Shown here in pieces: positions 27,437-35,665 of a stretch of 64,000 bases of DNA. The notes under the pieces are model-generated. The model did not search any database, had not been told where the DNA came from, and was given only the letters and a program-made list of their open reading frames with translations. Position 1 is the stretch's first letter. Each line of letters starts with the position of its first letter. The DNA is from Salipiger abyssi (lineage in GTDB: Bacteria > Pseudomonadota > Alphaproteobacteria > Rhodobacterales > Rhodobacteraceae): the NCBI RefSeq assembly GCF_001975705.1, contig NZ_CP015093.1, forward strand, positions 4,162,501 through 4,226,500. The letters are read 5' to 3'. A program made the translations under genes and the position numbers.

Positions 27437-28783
27437 TCACCCCGCGCGCGAGATCGCCGCCCCAAGCGCCGTCATCAGCGGCTCGAAGACCGGAAAGGAG
27501 GTGGCGATGGGCCCGCCATCGTCCACCCGCACCGGCTCTGCCGTGGCCAGCCCCAGAATCAGGAAGGACATGGCGATGCGGTGATCGAGATGGCTCCGCG
27601 CCTCCGCCCCGCCCGGCACATTGCCATGGCCGCGGCCATGCACCGTCCACCAGTCCTCGCCCTCCTCGACCTCCACGCCATTGGCGCGCAGCCCAACCGC
27701 CATGGCGTCGATCCGGTCGCTTTCCTTGACCCGCAGCTCCTTCACGCCGGGCATATGCGTCTTGCCCTCGGCAAAGGCCGCCACCACCGCGAGCACCGGA
27801 TATTCGTCGATCATGCTGGCGGCGCGTTCGGGCGGCACCTCGATGCCCTTCAGATCCGGCGAGAAGCGCGCGCGCAGATCCGCCACCGGCTCGCCGCCCT
27901 CCTCGCGCTCGTTCTCGAAGCTCAGATCCGCGCCCATCTCGCGCAGGGTAAAGAACAGCCCCGCCCGCGTCGGGTTCAGCCCGATATTCGGCACCAGCAC
28001 GTCCGAGCCCTCGCAGATCAACGCGGCGCAGACCGGAAACGCCGCCGAGGACGGATCGCGCGGCACGACGATATCCTGCGGCCGCAGCTCCGGCTGGCCG
28101 GTGAGCGTGATCACCCGGCCCTCATCGGTCTCTTCGGTCGTCACCCGCGCGCCGAACCCCGCCAGCATGCGCTCGGAATGGTCCCGCGTGGCCTCGCGCT
28201 CGATCACCACGGTTTCGCCCGGCGCCGCCAGCCCGGCCAGCAGCACCGCCGATTTCACCTGTGCCGAGGGCACGGGTGTGGCGTAGCGCACCGGCAGCGG
28301 ATCGCGCGCACCGAGAATGGTCATCGGCAGCCGCCCGCCCGCGCGCCCGTAGGCCCGCGCGCCGAACAGCGCCAGCGGGTCAGTGACCCGCGCCATGGGC
28401 CGCTTGTTGAGGCTGGCATCGCCGGTGAAGGTCGCGGCGATGGGCGTGGTCGCCATCGCCCCCATGATCAGCCGCACACCGGTGCCGGAATTGCCGCAAT
28501 CGATCACCTGACCGGGCTCGGCGAAGCCGCCGACGCCGACGCCCTGCACATGCCAGGTATCGCCGCGCTTCTCGACCTGCGCCCCGAAGGCGCGCATCGC
28601 CTTGGCGGTGTCGAGCACGTCCTGCCCCTCCAGCAGCCCGGTGACACGGGTCTCGCCCACCGCCATCGCGCCCAGGATCAGCGACCGGTGCGAGATCGAC
28701 TTGTCCCCCGGCACATGCGCCTCGCCATGCAGGCCCGTGGACCGGCGCGCAATCATCGGAATGGCTTCCCCGTGGCTCGACAT
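27437..28783 (-). CDS. aroA: 3-phosphoshikimate 1-carboxyvinyltransferase (EPSP synthase)
   Basis: Shikimate pathway enzyme joining shikimate-3-phosphate and PEP; 448 residues. Substrate motifs are [48 protein letters not shown] and [15 protein letters not shown]. In the [16 protein letters not shown] loop the residue after NSGTG and the LNKRPM sequence (Ala-containing GDASL) resemble the class II, glyphosate-tolerant type common in this group; class assignment is by eye. ATG at 28783 follows GAGGGGGCG. It is first gene of the aroA-cmk-rpsA series. Confidence 0.97.
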   Translation of the reverse strand: MSSHGEAIPMIARRSTGLHGEAHVPGDKSISHRSLILGAMAVGETRVTGLLEGQDVLDTAKAMRAFGAQVEKRGDTWHVQGVGVGGFAEPGQVIDCGNSGTGVRLIMGAMATTPIAATFTGDASLNKRPMARVTDPLALFGARAYGRAGGRLPMTILGARDPLPVRYATPVPSAQVKSAVLLAGLAAPGETVVIEREATRDHSERMLAGFGARVTTEETDEGRVITLTGQPELRPQDIVVPRDPSSAAFPVCAALICEGSDVLVPNIGLNPTRAGLFFTLREMGADLSFENEREEGGEPVADLRARFSPDLKGIEVPPERAASMIDEYPVLAVVAAFAEGKTHMPGVKELRVKESDRIDAMAVGLRANGVEVEEGEDWWTVHGRGHGNVPGGAEARSHLDHRIAMSFLILGLATAEPVRVDDGGPIATSFPVFEPLMTALGAAISRAG

Positions 28784-28868
28784 GACGCCCCCTCGTGTTA
28801 TCGCTCGCGCGCCTGATAGCAGCCGCCCCGCGCGCCGTCCATCGCCCGCGCGGGCCCCGAAGCCGTTT

Positions 28869-28933
28869 GAGTATTTTCCGGAAAGATGAAAGCAGGGCGC
28901 CGCGCCCGGCCCTTCATCTTTCTGCAAATACTC
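28869..28933. repeat. GAGTATTT/AAAGATGAA element, inverted pair
   Basis: Left arm GAGTATTTTCCGG then AAAGATGAA (28869-28890) and a near-complementary right arm (28913-28933) around a 22-base GC-rich spacer. Single copies of the same motif occur at 35573, 38158, 39731 and 52003. The pair would fold into a long hairpin between the aroA start and the trmB stop. Confidence 0.75.
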
Positions 28934-28943
28934 CCAAACGCCC

Positions 28944-29657
28944 TCACCGCCGGCGGAAGGTCAGGTAATGCGGCACGCGCCCCTCGCGCAGCGCCTTCTG
29001 CTCGTAGCGGGTCGAAAGCCAGTCACCCCAGGGCCGGCGCCAGTCCTCGGGCCGCTCCGCCAGCCAGTCGAACCCGGCTTTCGGCACCTCGACCAGCGTC
29101 TGACGCACATAATCGGGGATATCCGTCGCCACGCGGAATATCGCGCCGGGCTTCAGCGCCCGCGCCAGCGGCTCCAGATGCTCCTGCGTCACAAAACGGC
29201 GCTTGTGGTGGCGTTTCTTGGGCCAGGGATCGGGATAGAGCAGGAACGCCCGGTCGATGCTCGCCTCGGGCAGCACGTCGAAGAGATTGCGGACATCGCC
29301 GGGATGCACCCGCACATTCTCCAGCCCCGCCGCGCGGATCTTGCCCAGCAGCATGGCGACACCGTTCATGAAGGGCTCGCAGCCGATGATCCCCATATCC
29401 GGATAGGTGGCGGCCTGATGCACCATATGCTCGCCGCCGCCGAATCCGATCTCCAGCCAGACCGGCCGGCCACCGAACAGCGCGCCCAGATCCAGCGGCT
29501 TGCGCTCGGGGTTCTCCTCCCAGTCCACCGGCCCCGGCGAGAGCCCGGCCAGATCCTCGTCCAGATAGGCCTCCTGCGACGCCTTCAGCGTCTTGCCGCG
29601 CACGCGACCGTAGAAATTGCGCCAGGGCGCGTCGGGATGTTTGTTCGAGCTCGTCAT
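28944..29657 (-). CDS. trmB: tRNA (guanine-N7-)-methyltransferase
   Basis: Methylates G46 in the tRNA variable loop using SAM; 237 residues. The SAM loop is [15 protein letters not shown] near residue 65; further signatures are [20 protein letters not shown] and [20 protein letters not shown]. The ATG at 29657 starts [20 protein letters not shown], which is the normal N-terminus. It is transcribed away from the DUF1353 gene behind it and towards aroA, separated from aroA by the repeat pair. Confidence 0.96.
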   Translation of the reverse strand: MTSSNKHPDAPWRNFYGRVRGKTLKASQEAYLDEDLAGLSPGPVDWEENPERKPLDLGALFGGRPVWLEIGFGGGEHMVHQAATYPDMGIIGCEPFMNGVAMLLGKIRAAGLENVRVHPGDVRNLFDVLPEASIDRAFLLYPDPWPKKRHHKRRFVTQEHLEPLARALKPGAIFRVATDIPDYVRQTLVEVPKAGFDWLAERPEDWRRPWGDWLSTRYEQKALREGRVPHYLTFRRR

Positions 29658-29735
29658 GGGCGCGCCATGTAACGGCAAGCGCCGCGCGGAGCAATCCCGC
29701 GCGGCCCGCTCAGGCATCAGACGCCGGACCGGCGC

Positions 29736-30524
29736 CTACATCGGCTGCGGACCTTCCGGATCGACATCGTCATTGCCGCCGTACTCGGGCTCAGCGGGCG
29801 TGTCGTACTCCGCCTCGCGCTCGACATCGTCGGGATGCATGAAGGGGAAGAGGCCCGGATGCTGGCGAATGAGCTGTTTCTCCAGCCGCCGCAGCCGCGC
29901 CTCGAGCTGCGCCAGTGACGGGTTCTCGGTTTCGACATACCGCTTCGCCGCACGCATCGCCCGCTGCTTGGGCACGGCGGGCACCTGGTCGAGCGAATAA
30001 TGCACGTTCCAGCGCGGCCCGCCGAGCCAGACCGCCGCGAACATGATCTTGGCGCGCTGATCGGGCGTGCCCGAGGCGACGAGCGCATCATAGAACATGC
30101 GGTGCACATCCTCCCAGCGCCCGTTGTGGTAATTGGCCCCGCCCTCGTTGCCGACACCGCAATAGGCGTCGTGAATGGCGGCGGCGTTGACATATTCCGG
30201 CGCGGTCGGCTGGCCCACGATGGCCACGAAGATCTCGGGGATCGAGGCGCCATCGGTCAAGGTGCCCGGCGGCGCAATCCAGGTCTTGCTCCGGGCGTCG
30301 GTAAAGCGCAGCGGCTCGGCCAGCGGAAAGAACCGGTAGGGCCGCTTCGGCAAGGTGACGGGTCGGTCGGCCACTTTCACCGGGCTGTTCTCATAGGCGC
30401 AATTGTCGGGACGCTGCGCACAGGTGATTTCGGAGAGGGCACGGACCTTCTCCACGTCGTTCGCGGTTGGCGCGCAGGCGGCGAGTGCCAACAGCGCAGC
30501 GCCCGCAAGGCTTTGTCTGATCAT
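29736..30524 (-). CDS. DUF1353 domain lipoprotein
   Basis: A 262-residue protein with a lipoprotein signal (MIRQSLAGAALLALAAC, lipobox LAAC), so anchored to a membrane facing the periplasm. The central part has DUF1353 features: GTLTDGASIPEIFVAIVGQP and AAIHDAYCGV, then WEDVHRMFYDALVASG. The C-terminal 60 residues are acidic and proline-rich (EAEYDTPAEPEYGGNDDVDP). DUF1353 is found in phage and bacterial proteins of unknown function. The gene stands alone with no prophage neighbours. Confidence 0.75.
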   Translation of the reverse strand: MIRQSLAGAALLALAACAPTANDVEKVRALSEITCAQRPDNCAYENSPVKVADRPVTLPKRPYRFFPLAEPLRFTDARSKTWIAPPGTLTDGASIPEIFVAIVGQPTAPEYVNAAAIHDAYCGVGNEGGANYHNGRWEDVHRMFYDALVASGTPDQRAKIMFAAVWLGGPRWNVHYSLDQVPAVPKQRAMRAAKRYVETENPSLAQLEARLRRLEKQLIRQHPGLFPFMHPDDVEREAEYDTPAEPEYGGNDDVDPEGPQPM

Positions 30525-30700
30525 CGGATAATTCCTGAGGTTCTGAAAATGAAATCCCGCGCCGAGACTAGCGGGATTTTTACCATCCGATCAAGAGCGC
30601 GCATGTCCCCCGATTGCCCTGCGCAATTGACCGGGATCAAGGAACACATACCGGATTCATGATGTCTCTCGCGGAAACGCGCAGCCAAGGAGAGACAGCC

Positions 30701-30886
30701 ATGCTGAGACTTGCCGGAATCCTCTACTCTCTCATCGGAACCACGCTTGCGGGCAGCTTCATGATCGCCGCGCTGGTCACCGGGTACGACACGCTGATCC
30801 CGATTGTCGCCTCTGCGGCGGCGGGGGCCGTGGTGGCGCTGCCGGTGACCTGGTACGTGGCCAGGGCGATCTATTCGCCGAGCTGA
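30701..30886 (+). CDS. small two-helix membrane protein
   Basis: A 61-residue protein made almost entirely of two transmembrane helices (LAGILYSLIGTTLAGSFMIA and IVASAAAGAVVALPVTWYVA) with a short C-terminus. Homologues in Rhodobacteraceae are often mislabelled CTP synthetase, with which there is no similarity; function is unknown. ATG at 30701 is chosen because AAGGAGAGAC lies four bases upstream. Its 3' end overlaps the convergent phosphatase gene by 16 bases. Confidence 0.75.
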   Translation: MLRLAGILYSLIGTTLAGSFMIAALVTGYDTLIPIVASAAAGAVVALPVTWYVARAIYSPS

Positions 30887-31326
30887 TCCAGCAGACCGCG
30901 CGCCGCGATCTCGATGAGATCGAGCGCCCCGTCGAAATCGCGGGTATAATACGGGTCGGGCACCTCGGTGGCGCGCGTCTGCGGCGCGTAATCGGTAAAG
31001 AGCCGCAGCTCGGCGCGCGCGTCGGCGGGGCGCATCGCTTTGAGATTGGCCATGTTGCTCTCATCCATCGCGAGAATCAGATCGAATCGCGCGAAATCCT
31101 CCACGCTCACCTGCCGCGCGCGCAGCGGAGACAGATCGTAGCCCCGCGCCTGCGCCGCGCGCTGCATCGGCCCGTAGGGCGGCTCGCCCAGATGCCAGTC
31201 ACCGGTGCCCGCGCTGTCGATCTCGAGCGCCTTTCCGCGCTCGGACGCCATGGCGCGCAGCACCCCCTCGGCGGAAGGCGAGCGGCAGATATTGCCGAGA
31301 CAGACAAAGAGGATAGTTTGGGCCAT
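30871..31326 (-). CDS. low molecular weight protein tyrosine phosphatase
   Basis: A 151-residue phosphatase with the P-loop CLGNICRSP (Cys 9, Arg 15) near the N-terminus and the general-acid Asp in VPDPYYTRDFDGALDLIE. The adjacent tyrosines fit activity on phosphotyrosine. Stand-alone bacterial LMW-PTPs usually act with a tyrosine kinase in exopolysaccharide control or on unknown targets; no kinase is near. ATG at 31326 follows GGAG. It is divergent from cobB with a 51-base gap. Confidence 0.92.
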   Translation of the reverse strand: MAQTILFVCLGNICRSPSAEGVLRAMASERGKALEIDSAGTGDWHLGEPPYGPMQRAAQARGYDLSPLRARQVSVEDFARFDLILAMDESNMANLKAMRPADARAELRLFTDYAPQTRATEVPDPYYTRDFDGALDLIEIAARGLLDQLGE

Positions 31327-31377
31327 GGGCGTCTCCTTTGCGCCTTTACCTAATGCGTCCGGACAAGGGGGAAAAGC

Positions 31378-32073
31378 ATGGCCCGAAAGATCGTGATCCT
31401 GACAGGCGCAGGCATTTCCGCCGAAAGCGGGCTGGGCACGTTCCGCGATGAGGGCGGGCTCTGGGCACAGCACCGGATCGAGGATGTGGCGACGCCGGAG
31501 GGCTTTGCCCGCGACCCCGGGCTGGTGCATCGCTTTTACAACGCGCGCCGCGCGCAGGCGCTGGAGGCCGCGCCCAACCCCGCGCATGAGGCGCTGGCGA
31601 GGCTCCAGCGCGACTGGCCGGGCGAGGTGGTGATCGTCACCCAGAACGTCGACGCGCTGCACGAAAAAGCCGGCGCCAAGGCGATTCACATGCATGGCGA
31701 GCTTGCGGGCGCGCTGTGTTTTGCCTGCGGCCACCGCTGGCCGGCGCCGCTCGAAATGGCGCCGGGCACGCCCTGCCCGTCCTGCAACGCCCCCGCCGGG
31801 CGGCCCGATATCGTCTGGTTCGGCGAGATGCCCTATCACATGGAGATCATCGCCGAGCATCTGCAAAGCTGCGATCTCTTCGCCGCGATCGGCACGTCGG
31901 GGCAGGTCTATCCGGCGGCGGGATTCGTCGAGGAGGCCGCGATGGCCGGTGCCGAGACGGTGGAGCTGAACCTTGCGGACAGCGGCATCAGCCGCGCCTT
32001 CGACGACCACCGCGTCGGCCCGGCGAGCAAGGTGGTGCCGGACTGGGTCGCGGAGCTGCTGACGGCGCTTTAG
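31378..32073 (+). CDS. cobB: NAD-dependent protein deacylase, sirtuin class III
   Basis: NAD-dependent lysine deacylase, 231 residues. GAGISAESGLGTFRDEGGLW binds NAD, TQNVDALHEKAGAKAIHMHG contains the catalytic His, and two Cys pairs (CFAC and CPSC) form the zinc finger. FYNARRAQAL carries the Tyr-x-x-Arg pair that in CobB/SIRT5-type enzymes recognises succinyl and malonyl groups, so desuccinylase activity is likely (family knowledge). It is monocistronic and divergent from the LMW phosphatase. Confidence 0.94.
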   Translation: MARKIVILTGAGISAESGLGTFRDEGGLWAQHRIEDVATPEGFARDPGLVHRFYNARRAQALEAAPNPAHEALARLQRDWPGEVVIVTQNVDALHEKAGAKAIHMHGELAGALCFACGHRWPAPLEMAPGTPCPSCNAPAGRPDIVWFGEMPYHMEIIAEHLQSCDLFAAIGTSGQVYPAAGFVEEAAMAGAETVELNLADSGISRAFDDHRVGPASKVVPDWVAELLTAL

Positions 32074-32234
32074 GGCTGTCGGGCGCCTCCGGCGACTGGC
32101 GAAACTCTGCCTCACGGGTCCGTCGACACCGGCGCCTTCGGCTTGCTTCCGGGCCTGAGAGCGAAGATTAGACAAGTCACTTAAGTGCGCACCTCTTGCC
32201 CACTGCCACCCGTCACATCCCGAAGCCATGGCAA

Positions 32235-32264
32235 CAAAAAACCGCGCCCCGATGGAGCGCGGTT
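32235..32264 (-). terminator. intrinsic terminator after the PCu(A)C gene
   Basis: Minus-strand stem AACCGCGC/GCGCGGTT with a nine-base loop and a TTTTG tail, 23 bases past the stop. Confidence 0.8.
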
Positions 32265-32286
32265 CTCTCTCGGCGTGGCAAAACCC

Positions 32287-32763
32287 TCAGTTCGTCATGC
32301 CGCCCGTCTTGCCATGCTGCATGGCGTGATCCGGCTGGCGCTCCAGATCCACCGGGATCTCGACCACCATCTCCCCGGCCTTCTCGAAGGTCAGGGTGAC
32401 GTTCAGCATCTTGTCCTGCTCGAAGGGCGCGGTGAGCCCCATGAACATCACATGATCGCCGCCGCGCGCCAGCGCGTGCGAGCCATGCGCGGGAATCACA
32501 AAGCCCTCCTCGACCTCGACCATGCGCATGACGCCGTTGTCACCGGCGATATGGGTGTGCAGCTCGACCTTGACCGCCGCGTCCGAGGCAACGGCGATCA
32601 GCCGGTCGTCCTCGTCGCCGGTGTTCTCGATCACCATGAAGGCGGCACCGGTCTTGGCGCCGGCCATGGCGCTGCGGGCATAGGCATCCTGCACCGCGAT
32701 CTCGGCAAAGGCAGGGGTGGCGAGCGCCAGCGCAGAGGCGCCGGCGAGAATCAGGGATTTCAT
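32287..32763 (-). CDS. periplasmic copper chaperone PCu(A)C
   Basis: A 158-residue copper-binding protein with signal peptide MKSLILAGASALALATPAFA. The Cu(I) site of the family (His/Met pattern) is visible in VELHTHIAGDNGVMRMVEV and DHVMFMGLTAPF; a His/Met-rich tail (HAMQHGKTGGM) may add binding. PCu(A)C delivers copper to the CuA or CuB centre of cytochrome oxidase. Upstream lies a DUF2946-like gene on the same strand with a 42-base gap, forming a small copper unit. Confidence 0.92.
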   Translation of the reverse strand: MKSLILAGASALALATPAFAEIAVQDAYARSAMAGAKTGAAFMVIENTGDEDDRLIAVASDAAVKVELHTHIAGDNGVMRMVEVEEGFVIPAHGSHALARGGDHVMFMGLTAPFEQDKMLNVTLTFEKAGEMVVEIPVDLERQPDHAMQHGKTGGMTN

Positions 32764-32805
32764 TGTCGGAATGTCCTTATGTCTGTCTGAATGTCGCTTA
32801 CCAGT

Positions 32806-33156
32806 TCAGACAGCGGCGGGCGGATCGCGCGCCTGCGGCAGCGGCACGCGCATCCCCTGCCCGCGCCGCGCGGCGAATTCCGGCGCCACGCGCAGCCAGA
32901 GCGGCAGAGCCTGCGGCGGGGTCCAGCCCCCGCCCGCCGCCGCGAACAGCGTCAAAAGCCCGTCCGGGCAGACATGGCTGTGACCGACCGGATTGCCCTC
33001 GGCATCCACCATCACCGTGACCAACCCCAGCCCGGAGCAGATCACGATCTCGCCCGCCGGCGCCGGCTGAGCCCGCGCCACGGCCATCTGGTAGCCTGTC
33101 AGCGCAAGCACCAGGGCGAGAAAAAAAGCAGCCAGTGGATATCTTTTCCGGAGCAT
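32806..33156 (-). CDS. DUF2946-like membrane-anchored protein, probable copper role
   Basis: A 116-residue protein with one N-terminal hydrophobic segment (YPLAAFFLALVLALTGYQMA, anchor or signal) and a conserved-looking Cys/His core EIVICSGLGLVTV and HSHVCPDG. This resembles DUF2946 proteins, often encoded beside copper transport genes; the PCu(A)C gene directly downstream supports that. The start is uncertain: ATG at 33156 puts the hydrophobic segment at the N-terminus, while GTG at 33192 adds 12 residues. Neither has a strong SD. Confidence 0.6.
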   Translation of the reverse strand: MLRKRYPLAAFFLALVLALTGYQMAVARAQPAPAGEIVICSGLGLVTVMVDAEGNPVGHSHVCPDGLLTLFAAAGGGWTPPQALPLWLRVAPEFAARRGQGMRVPLPQARDPPAAV

Positions 33157-33196
33157 CGGCCAAGAATTAGGCAAAGCGTCCCGGATTGTCACGCGA

Positions 33197-33237
33197 CAAA
33201 AGGAAACAGCCCCGGCGCTGCGGAGCGCCGGGGCTGT
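33197..33237 (-). terminator. strong terminator after rpmB
   Basis: Fourteen-pair perfect stem (33206-33219 with 33224-33237) with a four-base loop, followed on the minus strand by TTTCCTTTTG. It separates rpmB from the copper unit. Confidence 0.85.
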
Positions 33238-33259
33238 GGATAAGCCTGTGGAGGCCGAA

Positions 33260-33550
33260 TCAGGCCTGAGCGGCCTGCGCCTTGGCGATCTCTTTCTTCA
33301 CCTTCAGCGCGTTGGCGCTGAGCTCGGTGTCCTTGGCTTTCGCCAGGAACTTGTCGAGCCCGCCGCGATGATCGACCGAACGCAGCGCGGAGGCCGAGAT
33401 CCGTAGCTTGACGCCACGGCCCAGGGTTTCCGACTGAAGCGTCACATCGTTCAGGTTCGGCAGAAAGCGCCGCTTGGTCTTGTTGTTGGCGTGGCTTACG
33501 TTGTGACCCGTCATCGGGCCTTTGCCGGTCAGTTCGCATACGCGCGACAT
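33260..33550 (-). CDS. rpmB: 50S ribosomal protein L28
   Basis: A 96-residue ribosomal protein: [20 protein letters not shown], then [20 protein letters not shown] and [20 protein letters not shown]. The length and sequence are those of alphaproteobacterial L28, which lacks the second zinc Cys pair. It is transcribed alone and followed 23 bases later by a strong terminator. Confidence 0.97.
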   Translation of the reverse strand: MSRVCELTGKGPMTGHNVSHANNKTKRRFLPNLNDVTLQSETLGRGVKLRISASALRSVDHRGGLDKFLAKAKDTELSANALKVKKEIAKAQAAQA

Positions 33551-33706
33551 GGGTCCATCCTCATCGTCTCGGGGCGAAAATCCGGCTCTGGCAGTCTGTG
33601 CCGTTCCTTCGCCAATATGAAAGGGCGCCACAGCGGCGCCCGGAAATCTGGTCGGGCTTCTCTAGCCCCAAGCCCCCGGCGCGTCAAGCCCTTCTCCGGC
33701 AGGCTT

Positions 33707-34510
33707 TCACCCCTTGTTCACAACCGGCACCGCCGCCGCGCCGAGCGCGGTGAACCGCGCCGCGAGCGCCGGCCTGCCGTGCCGCTCGGCAACCCGGCGC
33801 ATATGGTCGAAATAGCTCGGCGACAGGCGCCGCGCGGCCCGGTGCCCGGCGATCAGCCGCGCCGCATCGACCCCGCCATGCACCAGCTCCGCCTGCATCT
33901 GCGGAAAGAACCCGCCCTGCCGCAGCACCCGCGTCGGCGGGTGCCCGCCCCCGGCCAGCCGGCAGATGCGCAGGCGCGGAAAGATCACCTGGGCCATCAG
34001 CGCGTGCCGCAGGTCGTTGGCCACGAAGGGATCGCAGAGCACCGCCCCGCGCAGCGCCGGGCTGCCATGCCGCGCCAGATCGCCGAGTGCGGCGTCGAAT
34101 CCCTCCGCCTCGCGCCGATAGCGCCGGTCGAAGGGCACTAGCTCCGGCGCGATGGAGATCTGCGGCGAGATCGCGATCACCTGCGCGATGTTCAGCGCCG
34201 CCGAAAACCGAAAGGCGCCGTAGCCGCCCATGGAAAACCCCATCGACACGACGCGCCGGAATCGCTGCGCCAGCTCGCGCAGCACCGCCTCCAGCGCCTG
34301 TGTCTCGTCATTGACGAACCAGTCGTTCCAACGGCTCTGGATATGCAGATGCGCATAGCCGCGCGCGGTAAAGGCGCGCACCGGGCGCACGGTGTCGAAA
34401 TCGCCGGGCTCGCCGATGCGCTGGCGAAAACTCACGAAAAGCCGCTTGTTGCCGCCCTTGAAGAGATCGGCCCGCAGCAGCGCGCCGTCGAAGACGCGCT
34501 CGCTCTTCAT
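33707..34510 (-). CDS. alpha/beta-hydrolase-like protein
   Basis: A 267-residue protein with a nucleophile elbow [13 protein letters not shown] near residue 95, preceded by a hydrophobic strand ([10 protein letters not shown]), which is the alpha/beta hydrolase core. A candidate late His is in [12 protein letters not shown]. The substrate is not evident. Translation starts at ATG 34510, overlapping the meaB stop by four bases (ATGA), so it is coupled to meaB; nothing known links it to methylmalonyl-CoA metabolism. Confidence 0.65.
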   Translation of the reverse strand: MKSERVFDGALLRADLFKGGNKRLFVSFRQRIGEPGDFDTVRPVRAFTARGYAHLHIQSRWNDWFVNDETQALEAVLRELAQRFRRVVSMGFSMGGYGAFRFSAALNIAQVIAISPQISIAPELVPFDRRYRREAEGFDAALGDLARHGSPALRGAVLCDPFVANDLRHALMAQVIFPRLRICRLAGGGHPPTRVLRQGGFFPQMQAELVHGGVDAARLIAGHRAARRLSPSYFDHMRRVAERHGRPALAARFTALGAAAVPVVNKG

Positions 34511-35496
34511 GCGCCGGGGGTCTCTCCCAGATAGGTCTCGAGCAATTCATCGGCAGCGGCGGCGGCGCTGATCCCGCCCTCTTCCACCTGATGCGCCAGC
34601 GCCGTCATGGCGCCCTTCACGGGTTCGCGCCGCAGCCGCGCCAGCAGCCCCTCGCGCACCTCGGATTCGAACCAGAACCGCGCCTGCCCGGCCCGGCGCG
34701 CGGCGAAATGCCCGGTCTCGCGGCGCCACTCGGTCAGCGCCTGCATCTCGTCCCAGGCCTTCTGCAAGCCCTCCTCCTCCAGCGCCGAGACGGTCAGCGC
34801 CTTGGGAAAGCCCTGCGGATCCTGCGGTCGCTTGCGCAAGAGCCGCAGCGCGCCCGCGTAGTCGGCGCAGGTGCGCGTGGCGGTGGCCTTGAGATCGCCA
34901 TCGGCCTTGTTGATCAGGATGATATCGGCGGTCTCCATGATGCCGCGCTTCACCCCCTGCAACTCGTCGCCGCCCGCCGGCGCCAGCAGCAGCAGGAAGA
35001 GATCCGACATCTCCGCCACCACGGTTTCCGACTGGCCCACACCAACGGTCTCGATGAGAATCACGTCGAATCCGGCGGCCTCGCAAAGCCCGATCGCCTC
35101 ACGGGTCCGCCGCGCCACGCCCCCCAGTTGCGATTGCGCCGGCGAGGGCCGGATAAAGGCATTGGGATCGCGGCTCAGCCGCTCCATCCGGGTCTTGTCG
35201 CCAAGGATCGAGCCGCCCGAACGCGCCGAGGACGGGTCCACCGCCAGCACCGCCACTTTCAGCCCCTGCGCCGTCAGCATCATGCCGAAGGCCTCGATAA
35301 AGGTGGATTTCCCCACCCCCGGCGTGCCCGAAAGCCCGATACGCAGCGCCTCGCGCCCGGCGCCGCGCAGCTTTTCCAGCAGCTCCCGTGCCGCCGCCCG
35401 GTGATCGGCCCGCCCGCTTTCCACCAGCGTGATCGCCCGCGCCAGCGCGCGCCGCTCGCCTTTCAGAATGCGTTCCGCCAGATCGCCGATATCCAT
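34507..35496 (-). CDS. meaB: methylmalonyl-CoA mutase-associated GTPase
   Basis: G3E-family GTPase that loads and protects adenosylcobalamin in methylmalonyl-CoA mutase; 329 residues. G1 motif [18 protein letters not shown] near residue 56, [29 protein letters not shown] (G3 region) and NKADGDL (G4) are all intact. ATG at 35496 follows GAGGTGG; the GTG nine bases upstream is less likely. The mutase genes are not in the window. The downstream hydrolase overlaps its stop. Confidence 0.94.
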   Translation of the reverse strand: MDIGDLAERILKGERRALARAITLVESGRADHRAAARELLEKLRGAGREALRIGLSGTPGVGKSTFIEAFGMMLTAQGLKVAVLAVDPSSARSGGSILGDKTRMERLSRDPNAFIRPSPAQSQLGGVARRTREAIGLCEAAGFDVILIETVGVGQSETVVAEMSDLFLLLLAPAGGDELQGVKRGIMETADIILINKADGDLKATATRTCADYAGALRLLRKRPQDPQGFPKALTVSALEEEGLQKAWDEMQALTEWRRETGHFAARRAGQARFWFESEVREGLLARLRREPVKGAMTALAHQVEEGGISAAAAADELLETYLGETPGA

Positions 35497-35572
35497 GCCG
35501 TCCACCTCGTCAATTCCGCCTCCGAAATGACCCGCCCCGCGCCGCGATGTCCACCCCCTGCCGGCGCCTGTG

Positions 35573-35595
35573 CGTCTTCTCTTTCACAAATACGC
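35573..35595 (-). repeat. GAGTATTT-family element
   Basis: CGTCTTCTCTTT followed by CACAAATACGC, a variant of the element at 28869 in reverse orientation, located between divergent meaB and hrpB. Confidence 0.55.
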
Positions 35596-35665
35596 AAAAT
35601 GCTCCCGGCAGCCAAAGGCACCGCCGCGATGGACCCCGCCCGCCACATGCGCCATAAGCCGCGCC

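Noticed and set aside
26438..28816. A 792-codon open frame opposite aroA and cmk
   Set aside because: Shadow of well-conserved genes on the other strand; no family similarity or ribosome binding site.
33235..33243. TGTGGATAA, a perfect DnaA-box nonamer beside rpmB
   Set aside because: A single nonamer is expected about once in a window of this size on either strand by chance; no cluster or AT-rich unwinding region accompanies it.
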